Of a stretch of 64,000 nucleotides of DNA, positions 35,524-44,900 are shown piece after piece. Within the stretch, counting starts at the first letter, position 1; each line of letters begins with the position of its first letter. The notes beneath the pieces were generated by a model. The model saw only the letters and a program-made list of their open reading frames with translations, did no database searches and was not told the DNA's origin. The translations under genes and the position numbers were made by a program. Source of the DNA: Dallia pectoralis (lineage: Eukaryota; Chordata; Actinopteri; Esociformes; Umbridae); contig CM055754.1 of assembly GCA_029465975.1 (NCBI GenBank), positions 2,330,616-2,394,615 on the forward strand, read 5' to 3'.

Positions 35524-38500
35524 GGCGAGGAAATGTACAGCAAAACACACGATCTGCAGTGATCCAGTCCAGAACAGAAAGCCATTCAGTACTAGACAAG
35601 GGAAATGTTCCAGAGAGAAAGGAACCTTCCCTGTCCTCTACACAATCACGTGCGCCCGCGGTCTCCCCCATCCCCTAATGCAAACTTTAACCTCAAAATC
35701 CTAACTTTTAACCCCGGCCGACCAAAACATGACACTAATTATAATACACCACCACGTTTTCTGACAATCCGGTTTGTGTTTCGAGCACTAATGCAATCTC
35801 CGCTGTATAAACAGGTTGAAATAAGCAAGATTTGGGAAACGTTGTGATGGCGATGCCTTCTCCACACGTAGAAGCTTCTCTTTCAGTGGTGATGTAGCGC
35901 ATACACTTTTATTAGCGTCTAAGTTCAGAGAGATTTCAGAGAAAAAAAAGTCTCTGTATGTAGGAAGGGGATGTAAATGTGGTCGGGGTTTTGTTGAGTC
36001 ACGTCGTGTGTAGCTAGCAACGTCAAGCTATGTCTATTATAAACCGTGAGTAGACAGTGTGAAATGGCTAAACCAAAAGGTAGGTTCCTATATTACAACA
36101 CGCTATTCTAGTCAACTTGCTGTGTTGAATATCCTACTAATAAATCATTAAGTGATCTTGCATTAATTTAACTATATTAAACGACCAAGGCAGAGATCTC
36201 CAGCACGGTCTCACGCTGCTTTAATTCACCTATATTAAACGACCACGGCAGAGATCTCCAACACTGTACCACGCTGCTTTAATTCAACTATATTAAACGA
36301 CCACGGCAGAGATCTCCAGCACTGTCCCACGCTGCATTGCAGCCTTGGCCGGCCTTTGCTTTTAAGGAGGAGAGTACGTACAAGTCCTCCGTTGCCTTAA
36401 TCATTGCCTTAATCACTTATATACTTGCGCTAACCTGCCCGGACAAATACAGCCGAATTGTGGCCCACCTGTCCAATCATACTCACAGAAATAATGCCAA
36501 ATGACTGTACAATACAGGTTACTAGATCTGGACTTGTTAAACGATTCTCAGAGAACATTTAATTGAGAACACATTTTAAACTGCCACTCAACAATTCAAC
36601 GAGACACATTTTCACGTGTTTCAAGTGTTTTGTCAAGTTTGTTGTTCTTTTAAATACATGTTTAACATTTTGATGTGCATGCTATTCCATGTTATTTAAC
36701 GCAAACCAACCCTCCAAAAGTCAGCTAGTCCCAAACTTAGGCTAATCAAGGAAATAAATGTTAAATGTTTATGGAAGAGTGGATTCTGACTGTATCATCA
36801 CAGCAGTTAGCTGTTGGTTCAGACTGAACAGGGACATGGTGGTGACACTCACGTGCGTGTTTGTCTGCCAGGGAGATGAGTGTTGAGGAGATGTCCCTGC
36901 GTCGATAGAAACACACCACTTTAGCCTCCACATTTCCATTGGACGTCTGCAGCACAAGACAAGAGACAGACAAGAGAGAGAGACAAGACAAACAAAACAG
37001 ACACAGAGACACACAGAGAGAGATTACTATGGTAACGAACGGGGGTTACTACGGTAACAAACGTTAAACTGTCAGCCCAGCCAGCCATACCTCATTGGCC
37101 AGAGAGAGTGGCTCAGTGATTGGCTCAGAACTAACCAGATGAACACTAGCTACAGCCGGATACTGTTCTCTGCACGTCACAGAACTTCTTCAATAACAGA
37201 CGGCTTTCATGTCTCTGTAAATTGGTTTACTCAGTGGGTGACAACTAATGAATGAGGAGGTCTTTATTCAAAAATGTGTTTAGCTGCCGCCTTTCTTTCC
37301 CAATCCAAGGTCTCACCCATCGCACTGAGGCGAGACAAGTGAGGAAACGATCGAGGGAAACAAATCAAAGTCACTCCGAATGGGAAAGAGCCCAGTGTTA
37401 TTGCTGTCTGGACTAGACTGACTGACTGGCAGGCAGGCAGACCGGCTGGTTCCATGACACCAGAGATGGCTAAGGCCGCCCTAGACTCAGCTCTGTCAAT
37501 CACAGAGACTGGCTAGTCGCTATTTACATTTGCATCAAGCAGACACCCTAAGAGGACAGTTGGCCCCTGTTAGAAGTAGAGACTGCACACACACACACAC
37601 ACACACACACTCACCTTGTTGAGCTCTTCTATCCGACGGATCAGTAGGGGGTTACTGGAGGAGTTTTCAAAATAAACATAATCTGTGGAAAAAGAGAAAA
37701 GGAAGAGATCAAAGACAAGAACGAGGGAGAAGCTCAGGAAGTATCATGGATTACATTAAGTTGCACTTTGAACTACGGCCCTTTTTCATAAATGGAGAGG
37801 TGCTGAAGATGCCACATTCAGGTGCCCTGCTGGCACATTGATGCCCTGCTAATGGACAGATAGACAGCGTTCACACCGTGCTGGTGGACTCGGGATACGA
37901 CTCGGCATCCTTTTGTTTACAGGTCAGATTCTCTGTAAAGCCGCAAGATTCACCCCCAGCAGTCAGGAACGGCCCACCTTTGGTACATTGGCACACGTTA
38001 CAGCTTCCCCAACAGGCTAATCAGTACCATTTTGAATATACTGGATCTCTACAGCAAGACACATCACTGACCCAGGTGTGTGGTGTACCAGCTAAGGGTT
38101 GTCTTAGATATCAGGTGTGATGTACGATAGTAAGCACGTACATATGGATGACAGGAGGCACATTTTTAGTCCCCTTTCACAACCTGTAGATCTGCTCATC
38201 AGATACATTTAGCCGTCTGTCCATCACCAAGGCTGTCTGTCAGTCCTTTCCTGTCCACACGCCATCTCAGGCTGCATGTGACCACAGCCGGTGACTGCCA
38301 TGTCCACCCCTCCCCCACTGTCAGCATCAACCAATCACAAGGCCTCACTGCCAGCATCAACCAATTACGAGGCCTCACTGCCAGGTACGTCAGAGTCAAA
38401 TTCCCTGTGAGCCAAACGTAGCATGTTGCTGAGCTGGAGACCAAACATATAGTCAGGTTCTCATGCAGGAACCAAACCAGGCCAGAGGCAAAGAGAGATG

Positions 38501-41500
38501 GAGAGACAGACAGGATGACAAAACAGACAGAAGTCTGTCAGAGGAGAAATAAAAACAGCCAGAGAGTCTGAAAAGGGAGTTACGGGACAGATATGCAGGG
38601 AGAGAACAGAATGGTGTGAAACGGACTGACGAATATGCCAAGTTACCAGTATGGACCGAAACTAATATTCTGTAAAATAAAAACCAGATAGAGATTGTGT
38701 TGCATCAATGTCTCGCTATGGTCTGAATGGAAGAAATCTAAATATCAAGTCTGTGTGAAACATTCACTTGGCAGTGAAACACGCTGCAAGTTTAAACAAC
38801 CATGCAAAAATGGCCTTGCTTATCAAAAAAATATGCATGAAAATAGTTTGAATAGAAAATATAAAACAATTTGGAACTACAATGTCATCGACATGGTGAC
38901 AAAAATTATGTTTCTAACGGAAACATTTGGTGTCCTTGTTAGAGTGTCCTTCAAACTTTGCTTTCGTCAACGATTCCTTCGTTTTCAGCAATTCGTTTTT
39001 TGTTAGCTGTGCTAAGATAATTACACGAGGGTTTTCTAATGATCAATTAGCATTTGAAAATAATAAACTTGGATTAACAAACACAACATGCCATTGTGAT
39101 GGTGGCTGTTAATAGGCCTCCTTACGCCCATGTAGATATTCCATTAGAATCTGCCGTTTCCCAGATACAATAGTCATTAGTAGTTCCTATCCCTCAGCGA
39201 AATTATTTAAATAACAACATATTGGTCGGGCTGTAAAGCACAAGGTAGGGACATAAGGAGAATGAGATATGTACGTAGAGAATATCCATCCAACCCACTC
39301 TCTCTCGCTCTCTCGTTCCTGTGGAGAAGAGCAGACACCACTGGCCATGTCAGGGTCAGTCTCAGTCTGCGGGATGTGGAACAGGGGTTACTATGGCAAT
39401 GGCGGTGGAGAAATTCAATCCCTTACTGAACCCATCCAACTGTTCCTTTTCCACTCTCATCCAGTCATCTAATTTTCTTCCAACTACCTTGGTTGACACT
39501 CATCCAGTCCACATATCCAGTCCTTCTGTTGACACTCATCCAGACCCCTCATCCTATGGAACCTTGAAATGTTTGGACTACAGCAGCAGAAGACCATTCA
39601 TCTACCTTCAGCTAACAGCAGCAACATGAGCTACAGTGGGCCCTCGGATACGGTGGGCCCTCGGATACGGTGGGCCCTCGGATACGGTGGGCCCTCGGAT
39701 ACGGTGGGCCCTCGGATACGGTGGGCCCTCGGATACGGTGGAACGGGAAGTTTACAAGACAAATTGGTGAAACTCAGCATGGAGCGACATCTCAAAGAAA
39801 TGTTCCCAGCACCTGATCATATCTATCATGTAAGTGAGTGTTCAGATTTAACACCAGATAAGTGTACCTAATGAAGTGGCCAATTAGAGTATTTGAACAA
39901 ACACACCAGAAAGAAACAGACATAGTGTATCGCTCCTTCTGTCCCATGTTAAACACACTCCTGGCATGCAGTCAACGCGCCTGTTGTAACAGAAGGCTAT
40001 TGTAAACAGAAGTAAAACTGGGGGATAATCTCTCAGAATAATTGGTATTCTCGTTCTGACTTTTTTTTTAAACAAGCTTACATGCAGTTTCTGTTTTGAT
40101 ATGTTAAATTAGTGAGAGGTTAGATAAAGAACCAGTTATCTTGATGGACAATAATATTTCACAATAATATGATGCGTGTTCTGAGATGGACGGAGCTGCT
40201 TGACGTTGGCTGTTTTGCACGAACACTAAAATTAGCCTCAAAGGACAGCAACTGACAGGCTAACTGAACCAAGTCTGGAGAGGAAGAGCAGCAACGTGGA
40301 GAGGAAGAGCGGAAACGTGGAGAGGAAGAGCAGCAACCTGGCTACTTAGTGTCGAGACAAACAAAAGAACAGAAACCGTGGAACCAAACCGTGGATTTTA
40401 TTTTAAAAAAAACGTTAACTTGACAGTTAGTGTGTCTCACTAGCCGGACTGATTGTTCTTTAACAGCGGTTTCATTCACAACACACAGCTGCTGATGATG
40501 ATGATGATGAACGATGACACTGTTGTTGTGGTCAACCGGAAACACTTGCCCACCAATATCCAATCAATATGGCTTGGTTTATGACACGTATATTCACCAG
40601 ACAACTGAGTTTAATAACTAATGTGATGACAACCCTGTCAATAGTGGGACTGTGATGTCAATCAATCAATTCCCCCAATACCCAATGATCCAGGTGAGTT
40701 AAAACGAGGCGAAGGTATTTTTACACTTTTGATTACGAAGATGTGCATACAGCTCAGTTCAATCATAGGAAAATACTCTGGATTGGACAAGGGAGAACTA
40801 ATAGCCGTGTTGTGACTTCACCGAATGTGTGACTTCACAGACCTGACTTCACAGAATGTGTGACTTCACAGACCTGACTTCACAGAATGTGTGACTTCAC
40901 AGACCTGACTTCACAGAATGTGTGACTTCACAGACCTGTCTTCACAGAATGTGTGGCTTCACAGACCTGACTTCCCATAATTTTTGACTTCACAGACCTG
41001 ACATCACAGAATGTGTGACTTCACAGACCTGACTTCACAGAATGTGTGACTTCACAGACCTGACTTCACAGAATGTGTGACTTCACAGACCTGACTTCAC
41101 AGAATGTGTGACTTCACAGACCTGAATTCACAGAATGTGTGACTTCACAGACCTGACTTCACAGAATGTGTGACTTCACAGACCTGACTTCACAGAATGT
41201 GTGACTTCACAGACCTGACTTCACAGAATGTGTGACTTCACAGACCTGTCTTCACAGAATGTGTGGCTTCACAGACCTGACTTCACAGAATGTGTGACTT
41301 CACAGACCTGACTTCACAGAATGTGTGGCTTCACAGACCTGACTTCACAGAATGTGTGACTTCACAGACCTGACTTCACAGAATGTGTGACTTCACAGAC
41401 CTGACTTCACAGAATGTGTGGCTTCACAGACCTGACTTCACAGAATGTGTGGCTTCACAGACCCGGCTTCACAGACCTGACAGCAGCAGCTCTAGTCAGC

Positions 41501-41806
41501 CTCAGTTATAACACTCACACTGAGTCACTCACACTGTGTCGACTAGGAGCCATATAGCCTGTGTTAGCCACATAGCATGCTAGCAAGCTAGCTAACGTTA
41601 GCTAGCCGAATGGCAAGGCAAACTTTACTTTCACAAGCGAACCTTGTTTGAACTATTTCTTATAGAAATAAGTACTATTAACTTTCGGTACGAGAATGCT
41701 GCATTTGTGTAACAACAGTGGCAATAGGTTTAGAAACCACGGCAATAGCTCCAAGAGACCCCCCTTCATCACCATCCTCCTCCTCACTCAGTCACCATCA
41801 TCTTCA

Positions 41807-41849
<43 letters not shown>

Positions 41850-42020
41850 GTAGCACAGGGCACTTTAGGTTTAGGGGAAAAAATAAACGAGGAAGAACAA
41901 AACCACGCCGCAAACGCAACGGCGAAACGCGACATAACGGACGCATAAATTGAACCCCGGAATGTGTGTCGGTGCCTCCCTCTCTCTCTTACCTCCAACC
42001 CGGTACATGTTGGCTGCCAT
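21324..42020 (-). CDS. mta1: metastasis-associated protein MTA1, NuRD complex subunit (15 exons placed, 2 candidate)
   Basis: A chromatin co-regulator that bridges HDAC1/2 in the nuclear NuRD complex. Exons on the minus strand: 42020-41993, 37682-37615, 36946-36853, 33652-33520, 32702-32639, 31194-31077, 29171-29069, 28635-28536, 28232-28044, 27365-27232, 27080-26890, 26589-26439, 25877-25688, 25210-25121, 24408-24253, then candidates 22750-22656 and 21395-21324. Splice phases agree throughout except one missing base in exon 12. Domain order: BAH (exons 1-6), ELM2 (6-8), SANT (9-10), GATA zinc finger (11-12) and the GSPTILGKRSYEQHNG block (15). RSYEQHNG and RPGPNRNNM favour MTA1 over MTA3. 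The length is about 603 residues to exon 15, or about 658 with the candidates; human MTA1 has 715. The usual C-terminal block was not found. Several introns carry minisatellites on their splice sites. Confidence 0.93.
22037..22130 (+). mobile_element. tRNA-derived SINE fragment
   Basis: GGTTGTGAGTTCGAATCCCA at 22084 contains a canonical RNA polymerase III B box (GTTCGAATCC). An A-box-like GCAATGCAGTGGTCAATTG lies about 40 bases upstream. The acceptor-stem pairing of a true tRNA is absent, so it is a SINE head rather than a tRNA gene. Confidence 0.55.
22570..22811. repeat. (AT)n and (CA)n microsatellites
   Basis: A TA run at about 22576-22602 and a CA run at about 22779-22811 flank candidate MTA1 exon 16. 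Confidence 0.95.
22656..22750 (-). CDS. mta1: candidate mta1 exon 16
   Basis: The acceptor is TTCTGTAG and the donor GAG|GTACAC. In phase with exon 15 it encodes GIKPKAPQWDIMAKRTAEPS, RTASGQMQQLDE. If not spliced at that donor, it stops after four more residues (VHELD) at 22638. No similarity to the usual MTA1 C-terminus is recognised. Support is phase and splice sites only. Confidence 0.45.
22812..24252. other. MTA1 intron, nothing recognised
   Basis: Searched by eye for the canonical MTA1 C-terminal exons (RLIRGGSLPPVKRRRMNW-type coding) on the minus strand without success. A G-run occurs near 23909. Confidence 0.4.
24253..24408 (-). CDS. mta1: mta1 exon 15
   Basis: Encodes EAHPCPPKQDPTRGQVVTTG, SLTPIKSTGNIL, NNGSPTILGKRSYEQHNGTD plus one base. 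NNGSPTILGKRSYEQHNG is the MTA1 signature. The acceptor is ACCACAG, the donor GTGAGA. A 17-bp AG-free array begins close upstream. Confidence 0.93.
24411..24855. repeat. 17-bp minisatellite immediately upstream of mta1 exon 15
   Basis: The unit GTGCACAGAGAGGGGAG is repeated about 22 times, with a few 16- and 13-bp units and AAGGG variants. On the MTA1 strand it is pyrimidine-rich and contains no AG. It ends within about 15 bases of the exon 15 acceptor. Confidence 0.97.
25121..25210 (-). CDS. mta1: mta1 exon 14
   Basis: Encodes ALRLPDEPRKPLPLKPVDRK, SLESVVRYL in phase with its neighbours; human MTA1 has a related LPEAS...RKPLEAVLRYL. The acceptor TATATTCCAG is repeated seven more times at 55-bp spacing upstream. 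Donor GTGAGA. Confidence 0.88.
25211..25615. repeat. 55-bp minisatellite repeating the mta1 exon 14 acceptor
   Basis: CTGGAATATAGAACAGTACA starts at 25211, 25266, 25321, 25376, 25431, 25486, 25541 and 25596. The first of these is the native exon 14 acceptor region on the minus strand. The other seven are copies. Confidence 0.97.
25624..25730. repeat. 52-bp direct duplication of the mta1 exon 13 end and donor
   Basis: Two copies of CTCACACTCTTGTTTGATTT plus flanks start at 25631 and 25683. On the minus strand each carries coding for LPLNTAQIKQE and the donor GTGAGTACC. Confidence 0.96.
25688..25877 (-). CDS. mta1: mta1 exon 13
   Basis: Encodes SPHSVPMRHGGSPKFAVKTR, QAFYLQTTQLSRSARRVCQD, IIRPRFLARHPYLPLNTAQI, KQE. 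The acceptor is CCCCAG, the donor GTGAGT. The last 35 or so bases and the donor are duplicated 52 bp downstream, so a second, identical donor lies at 25635. Confidence 0.93.
26215..26430. repeat. 33-bp minisatellite carrying mta1 exon 12 donor copies
   Basis: GTTTACCAT starts at 26220, 26253, 26286, 26319, 26352 and 26385. On the minus strand each reads ATG|GTAAAC. The native donor ATG|GTAAAT lies 48 bases beyond the last copy. The array translates as NNNMINNNRMV in the exon 12 frame. Confidence 0.95.
26439..26589 (-). CDS. mta1: mta1 exon 12 (second half of GATA zinc finger), one base missing
   Basis: Encodes TTSSYQWYSWGP in one frame and NMQCRLCASCWTYWKKYGGL, KMPTRLEGARPGPNRNNM in the next. 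The switch falls at a run of five C on the coding strand (26553-26557), where six would keep frame. The exon is 151 nt, whereas splice phases require 152. The donor is ATG|GTAAAT, followed by an array that repeats ATG|GTAAAC. Confidence 0.9.
26824..26883. repeat. (TG)n/(TATG)n microsatellite next to mta1 exon 11 donor
   Basis: TG and TATG runs end about four bases beyond the exon 11 donor. Confidence 0.95.
26890..27080 (-). CDS. mta1: mta1 exon 11 (linker and first half of GATA zinc finger)
   Basis: Encodes NKPNPNQLSGNSVKPGGVGV and a Gly/Ala/Val/Pro-rich linker, then LGRACESCY, the first CxxC of the zinc finger. The linker is longer than in human MTA1 and rich in GVV and PG repeats. Acceptor CACAG, donor GTGAGT. 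Confidence 0.93.
27232..27365 (-). CDS. mta1: mta1 exon 10 (SANT)
   Basis: Encodes [40 protein letters not shown], YIPN. Human MTA1 has KSLTS where this has KTLTS. Acceptor CTACAG, donor GTGAGT. Confidence 0.96.
27366..28043. other. MTA1 intron 9
   Basis: No repeat family or exon recognised. It contains a GC-richer stretch, 27600-27730. Confidence 0.5.
28044..28232 (-). CDS. mta1: mta1 exon 9 (ELM2/SANT)
   Basis: Encodes FHAMDTLDKTGYDMTRAIAA, LVPQGGPVLCRDEMEEWSAS, EANLFEEALEKYGKDFTDIQ, QDF. This is the start of the HDAC-activating SANT domain. Acceptor TTTCAG, donor GTGAGT, both in phase 0. Confidence 0.96.
28536..28635 (-). CDS. mta1: mta1 exon 8 (ELM2)
   Basis: Encodes RSVGTFARALDCSSSVRQPS, LHMSAAAASRDITL, essentially invariant in vertebrate MTA proteins. 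Acceptor CCTCAG, donor GTAAGA. Confidence 0.96.
28790..28856. repeat. short 16-bp CCAGACACACCTCCCA repeats
   Basis: Four imperfect copies in MTA1 intron 7. Confidence 0.8.
29069..29171 (-). CDS. mta1: mta1 exon 7 (ELM2)
   Basis: Encodes GEEDDRDLAKLEEKVWDPSS, PLTEKQIDQFLVVA. The acceptor is TCCACAG, the donor GTAAGT. A 54-bp array begins 20 bases upstream of the acceptor. Confidence 0.95.
29191..29860. repeat. 54-bp minisatellite upstream of mta1 exon 7
   Basis: AACCAGTCAGAAAGCTGTAC recurs at 29191, 29245, 29299 and so on, with about 11 copies and a partly deleted unit near 29535-29570. The first unit begins 20 bases upstream of the exon 7 acceptor. Confidence 0.96.
29861..30175. repeat. related 49-60-bp repeat block
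   Basis: CCAGTCAGCACAGCAGCCAG units with CATGCACTACACC continue the preceding array in diverged form, about six copies. Confidence 0.92.
31077..31194 (-). CDS. mta1: mta1 exon 6 (BAH/ELM2)
   Basis: Encodes DAFFYSLVYDPQQKTLLADK, GEIRVGNKYQADITDFLRE. The acceptor is CTCCAG, the donor GTATGT. The 33-bp minisatellite starts about 10 bases upstream of the acceptor, giving about 1 kb of intron with no AG. Confidence 0.95.
31206..32066. repeat. 33-bp minisatellite, 26 copies, upstream of mta1 exon 6
   Basis: AACGGG occurs from 31228 to 32053 at exact 33-bp spacing, 26 units. The unit on the plus strand is GGATGGAACGGGAGAGAGGG and AAGGAAGAGGGAA. A few units have GAATGG or GATAGAG variants. On the MTA1 strand it is a pyrimidine tract free of AG. 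Long frames through it (up to 428 codons) are artefacts of the 3n period. Confidence 0.98.
32130..32206. repeat. (GTGTGTGG)n simple repeat
   Basis: TG-rich repeat in MTA1 intron 5. It extends the AG-free zone of the minus strand. Confidence 0.95.
32376..32625. repeat. TG tracts separated by CAGGGACAACAAGGACAGG units
   Basis: A compound repeat of about 60-bp units, each a TG run followed by CAGGGACAACAAGGACAGGA. It ends about ten bases before the exon 5 donor. Confidence 0.93.
32639..32702 (-). CDS. mta1: mta1 exon 5 (BAH domain)
   Basis: Encodes RGKCCVTLLNETEALKSYLE followed by RE. Acceptor TCTCAG, donor GTAGGT. A TG-rich tract follows in the intron. Confidence 0.95.
32840..33490. repeat. 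41-bp minisatellite in mta1 intron 4
   Basis: GTAGCATGTGGCTAATAAGG followed by TCATATGACTCCATTATGT recurs about 16 times with substitutions and several truncated units. It ends 30 bases from the exon 4 donor. Confidence 0.95.
33520..33652 (-). CDS. mta1: mta1 exon 4 (BAH domain)
   Basis: Encodes ELEEEMENPELNPVDLPEKQ, KHQLRHRELFLSRQLES and LPATHI. The acceptor is GATCAG, the donor GTTAGA. The donor lies just beyond the 41-bp array at 32840-33490. Confidence 0.95.
33855..34268. repeat. 14-bp minisatellite, about 29 copies
   Basis: The unit AAACGTGCCACAGC is repeated nearly perfectly. One irregular patch occurs at 34076-34096. Some end units carry CAGT instead of CAGC. It lies in MTA1 intron 3, and frames through it are artefacts. 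Confidence 0.98.
34270..36180. other. MTA1 intron 3 with purine tract
   Basis: Contains a GA-rich tract at about 34957-35160 and a short CA tract at 35490-35522. No exon recognised. Confidence 0.5.
36182..36345. repeat. 58-bp tandem repeat, three copies
   Basis: GGCAGAGATCTCCA occurs at 36189, 36247 and 36305, each within a TATATTAAACGACCA context. Confidence 0.95.
36853..36946 (-). CDS. mta1: mta1 exon 3 (BAH domain)
   Basis: Encodes TSNGNVEAKVVCFYRRRDIS followed by STLISLADKHA. Acceptor CTGCAG, donor GTGAGT, ending in phase 1. Confidence 0.95.
37580..37612. repeat. (CA)n microsatellite at mta1 exon 2 donor
   Basis: A CA run ends directly at the TCACC of the exon 2 donor. Confidence 0.95.
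37615..37682 (-). CDS. mta1: mta1 exon 2 (BAH domain)
   Basis: Encodes DYVYFENSSSNPLLIRRIEE followed by LNK. Acceptor CCACAG, donor GTGAGT. The residue after NP is Leu where mammalian MTA1 has Tyr. Confidence 0.95.
37683..38930. other. MTA1 intron 1, proximal part
   Basis: A short imperfect duplication of AATCACAAGGCCTCACTGCC lies near 38330-38380. Nothing else recognised. Confidence 0.5.
38930..39205. repeat. interspersed repeat, salmonid-like family (low confidence)
   Basis: CTAATGATCAATTAGCATTT, AATAATAAACTTGGATTA, CATTGTGATGGTGGCTG and GTAGATATTCCATTA occur in order. They resemble a dispersed family I recall from salmonid genomic sequence. The identity is memory-based. Confidence 0.4.
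39638..39752. repeat. 17-bp minisatellite, about 7 copies
   Basis: The unit GTGGGCCCTCGGATACG is perfectly repeated in MTA1 intron 1. Confidence 0.96.
40815..41478. repeat. 31-bp minisatellite, about 21 copies
   Basis: GAATGTGTGACTTCACAGAC followed by CTGACTTCACA recurs at 31-bp spacing from 40823. Variants are GTGGCTTC and CTGTCTTC. It lies in MTA1 intron 1. Confidence 0.97.
41811..41845. repeat. (CT)n microsatellite
   Basis: A pure CT run about 150 bases downstream of MTA1 exon 1. Confidence 0.96.
41993..42020 (-). CDS. mta1: mta1 exon 1 (start codon)
   Basis: Encodes MAANMYRVG plus one base, identical to the vertebrate MTA N-terminus. The donor is GTAAGA. It marks the start of the BAH domain and the gene's upstream end. 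No TATA box is seen just upstream. Confidence 0.95.
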
Positions 42021-42575
42021 GCCTGCCCCGGGTCCTGGCGTCTCCAGGTCGGGTATCACTGTGGTACCACTGCCGTCGCTGTGTGTTGGAAAATGGTGGA
42101 TGGATCAATACCAGGCAGACTAGCCGAGGCCCTTAAAGAGACAGTACACGCAATTTCGCCAAACGCACACTTTTCTTGGGTGCGTTTGTATTTATGTCGA
42201 GGCGGTGACCAGCTTAGAATTGGGATACAGACTCTGTAACAAAGAAATGCACCCTTGCCAATGCGTTTGCAAGTCCGGGGGCCGGAGGTGGAGTGCGTGT
42301 GTGCGTGCGTGCGTGCGTGCGTGTGTGTGTGTGTGTGTGGTTGACCTTACTGCGAAGGGTCAGCTAATAAAATATTAAAGTGTTACTCTTTAGGTGAAAT
42401 GAAATGTGTCCATGAGTATACTTCAATCACATTTGTTCTGTGTTCAGTTCCATTTAAGACTACAGTTAAACTCTACAGTCTGTTGATTGTTCCATTATGT
42501 TAAATAGAAATGATGTATATATAATGAGGTAAATCATTTTGTAGGCTTTTGGGCTATAGTTTCGTCAAGCATGGT
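42021..42575 (-). promoter_or_regulatory. probable mta1 promoter/5' leader region
   Basis: Upstream of the MTA1 start codon there is no TATA box. An AAAATGGTGG element near 42090 is YY1-like, and a CCGG-rich patch lies near 42270. A (GCGT)n/(GT)n tract occupies 42296-42340. The assignment rests on position. Confidence 0.35.
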
Positions 42576-42700
42576 TGGAGGTTCCCAAGCGGTGCAGTGA
42601 TTTAAAGCACCTAGGTTGTGCCACAGAATTGTGAGTAGCCAGGAGTCCTACATCGGCCAGAGCATACCTGCTCCCTAAGGTGCATCAAGCACCTACAAGT
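42572..42700 (+). mobile_element. decayed tRNA-derived SINE (salmonid-like)
   Basis: GGTTCCCAAGCGGTGCAGTG, then TTTAAAGCACC and TTGTGCCACAGA, resemble the head of tRNA-derived SINEs known from salmonids (GGTTCCC-AG-GG-GCAG). The B box is degraded. Confidence 0.45.
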
Positions 42701-43376
42701 TAAATTGAGGTTATAGTTAAAGGTGGCATATACCCCATCGACTCCCTGTTTAATCAACAGTGTGAAAAAAATCAAAAACTTTACCACCATTTAAACACCC
42801 ACCTGCAAATTAAGTATTGCTGTAATGTGACCAGTTCGTAACGTATTTGTTGGCGGGGTGCAAAAATGAAAACTAAAACTGGAACCTTTATGTGTTGTTT
42901 AAAAAAGGATAAATCTATGACAGTCGTGTTTTTTACCAGGTTACATCCATTTGGTTCAAAGTGGTTATGAATGAGGTTATGACGAACGTGTTCATGAGTG
43001 AGTATTATCCCTCAGAAATTGGGACACTATATGTTGTAGCCTTAACCTTTAAAACATTCTGGCCACAGTTGTAGGACAAGTAAGACCAGAGAAAATCAGC
43101 GAGACAGTCCGATCAGAGAGAGACAGACAGACCATTGAATCGCAGCCGAGGGTCTTTTCTAAGTCCTTGGTTCTAGCTTGAACAGTGTACTAAATCTATT
43201 CTGTAGGTCGGGCACATTTGATCTTTACCATATGGAAACCTTAATGACTCTGGCTGGCCTATAGGATCCACAGTCGGAAGTCATGTGACCATGGTAGGCC
43301 AATCACAAGTCTAGATTATGGATTTTACAAAAATGTAGGGATACTTTTGTCTTGAAAGTCTTGCACATTCAAGTAA

Positions 43377-43379
<3 letters not shown>
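42701..43379. other. intergenic stretch
   Basis: Between the MTA1 and CRIP2 starts. No exon or repeat recognised. Confidence 0.5.
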
Positions 43380-43436
<57 letters not shown>

Positions 43437-43446
43437 ATATATATAT
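43380..43446. repeat. (GT)n microsatellite
   Basis: An almost perfect GT run followed by a short AT run. Confidence 0.97.
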
Positions 43447-44640
43447 GGTGTCAGAAGTGGGATTGGCAGAGGGCCATCGGAGAGGCGTGTGTGAGGGACT
43501 TTGGATAAGTGTACGCTCTCCCGTTTGGTGTGGGTAGTGTAGCAACCCTGGTGGTGCCAGCACTCGCCCCTCCAAATGGGATATCCCAATCTCAGTTTGG
43601 CGGCTCTTCTAAAAGTGTCTGTGTGCATTTATGTGTTGTCTTGAGAGTGAGTTCATCCTGACTCTGGTGTGTATCATTAGTGCTAGGTCACTAATCTTGC
43701 CAGGACCCCGGCCTAATCAAATCCCTGTCTGTGTGTACTTGTATTTGTCTTTTGTGTGGAACTGGACAATGAAAATATGAGTTTGCACACAACACTGTTT
43801 GTTTGCTTTGCTGTTCTTTATCCACTTTACAGATGTTGTCACTGATTGGCTGGCTCCTCGTCCAGATGTTTGCTTGTTCAGACCTATGTAAAGCCCTGTG
43901 GTTTCCCTGAAGAACTACGTTGAGTCAGGCAAAGGCACTTTGATGGGCCAGGAAGATACTGGCAGCGTTACAGATGAATCACCTCATAGTCGTGTTCTGC
44001 TAATCAACCAATGGCCATGTGAAACACTGTCAACTTCACCGTCAGACATCAGATTCAAATCTAGGCGGTGACTTTGTTATCATCTGACCGGAACTGCAGG
44101 ACACTCCTCTACCTCAGACTGCAGTGTGGAGCCTCCTTTGCTAACCTTTGCACTCTCTCTCTCCAGGCGTCTCTGTCTGAGCCATCCTTATGGGCAGACA
44201 ACTGCAGCAGGGATACATAGGAAGAACAGAGGAAATCAATTAAGTCTATTTCCAGCCTCCACTCTGTCTGATGATGATGTTTCCTTTGCCTTTTCACTGA
44301 ATGCGTTTACGACAAATTGTAATTACATCCAGAATATTCTCTGATTCAAGTAGAACCCTATTGTGTATATAGTGCACACTTTTTCTGGTTTTGGGGCATG
44401 AGCACAGTGTCAGTGTGGTAGGCTTTGCGGTAACGGAAAATGCAACTATTGTTGCTGCGCCTTGCCTTCGTTTGTTTTCTGGTATGTACGAGACAGCAGG
44501 GGGCACTGTTGAGGCATTTTTCATTACTTCCATGATGAACTGTGGTGCAGTGTTCTTGTTTCACCAGCAGAGGGCAAACAAACATATCTTCACCATTGTT
44601 CACACACATGCTTACTTTTACAGCATTTTTTCAGCTTATC
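43447..44640. other. intergenic stretch
   Basis: Near 44350-44380 GAACCCTATTGTGTATATAG, TGCACACTTTTTCTGG resembles half of a salmonid-type palindromic repeat (compare 55258). No exon. Confidence 0.4.
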
Positions 44641-44900
44641 TTTAATTTCAACCTTTATTATGCCAGGTAGGCCGATCGAGAACAAATTCTCATTTGCGAC
44701 GGCGACCTGGCCAAGATAAAGCAAAATATGTGCAAGACAACATACATTCACACAATAAATACACAGAATACAAAAGTGCAAATGTCAGTGGGATTCTACA
44801 TGGCAACACAAGATCAAGTGGAGAGTCAATATACAGATAATACAGGATGAGGTTTAAGTAGGCCAGTTGAGCAGCATTGAATGGCAGTAACAACTATATA
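44640..44900. repeat. interspersed repeat, salmonid-like family
   Basis: TTTCAACCTTTATTATGCCA, GGTAGGCCGATCGAGAACAA, GCGACCTGGCCAAGATAAAG and TATACAGATAATACAGG occur in an order I associate with a common salmonid dispersed repeat. The family name is not known to me. Confidence 0.5.

Noticed and set aside
36064..36085. Possible plus-strand first exon reading MAKPKG followed by GTAGGT
   Set aside because: Only six codons with a donor-like site, inside MTA1 intron 3; no partner exon or homologue recognised.
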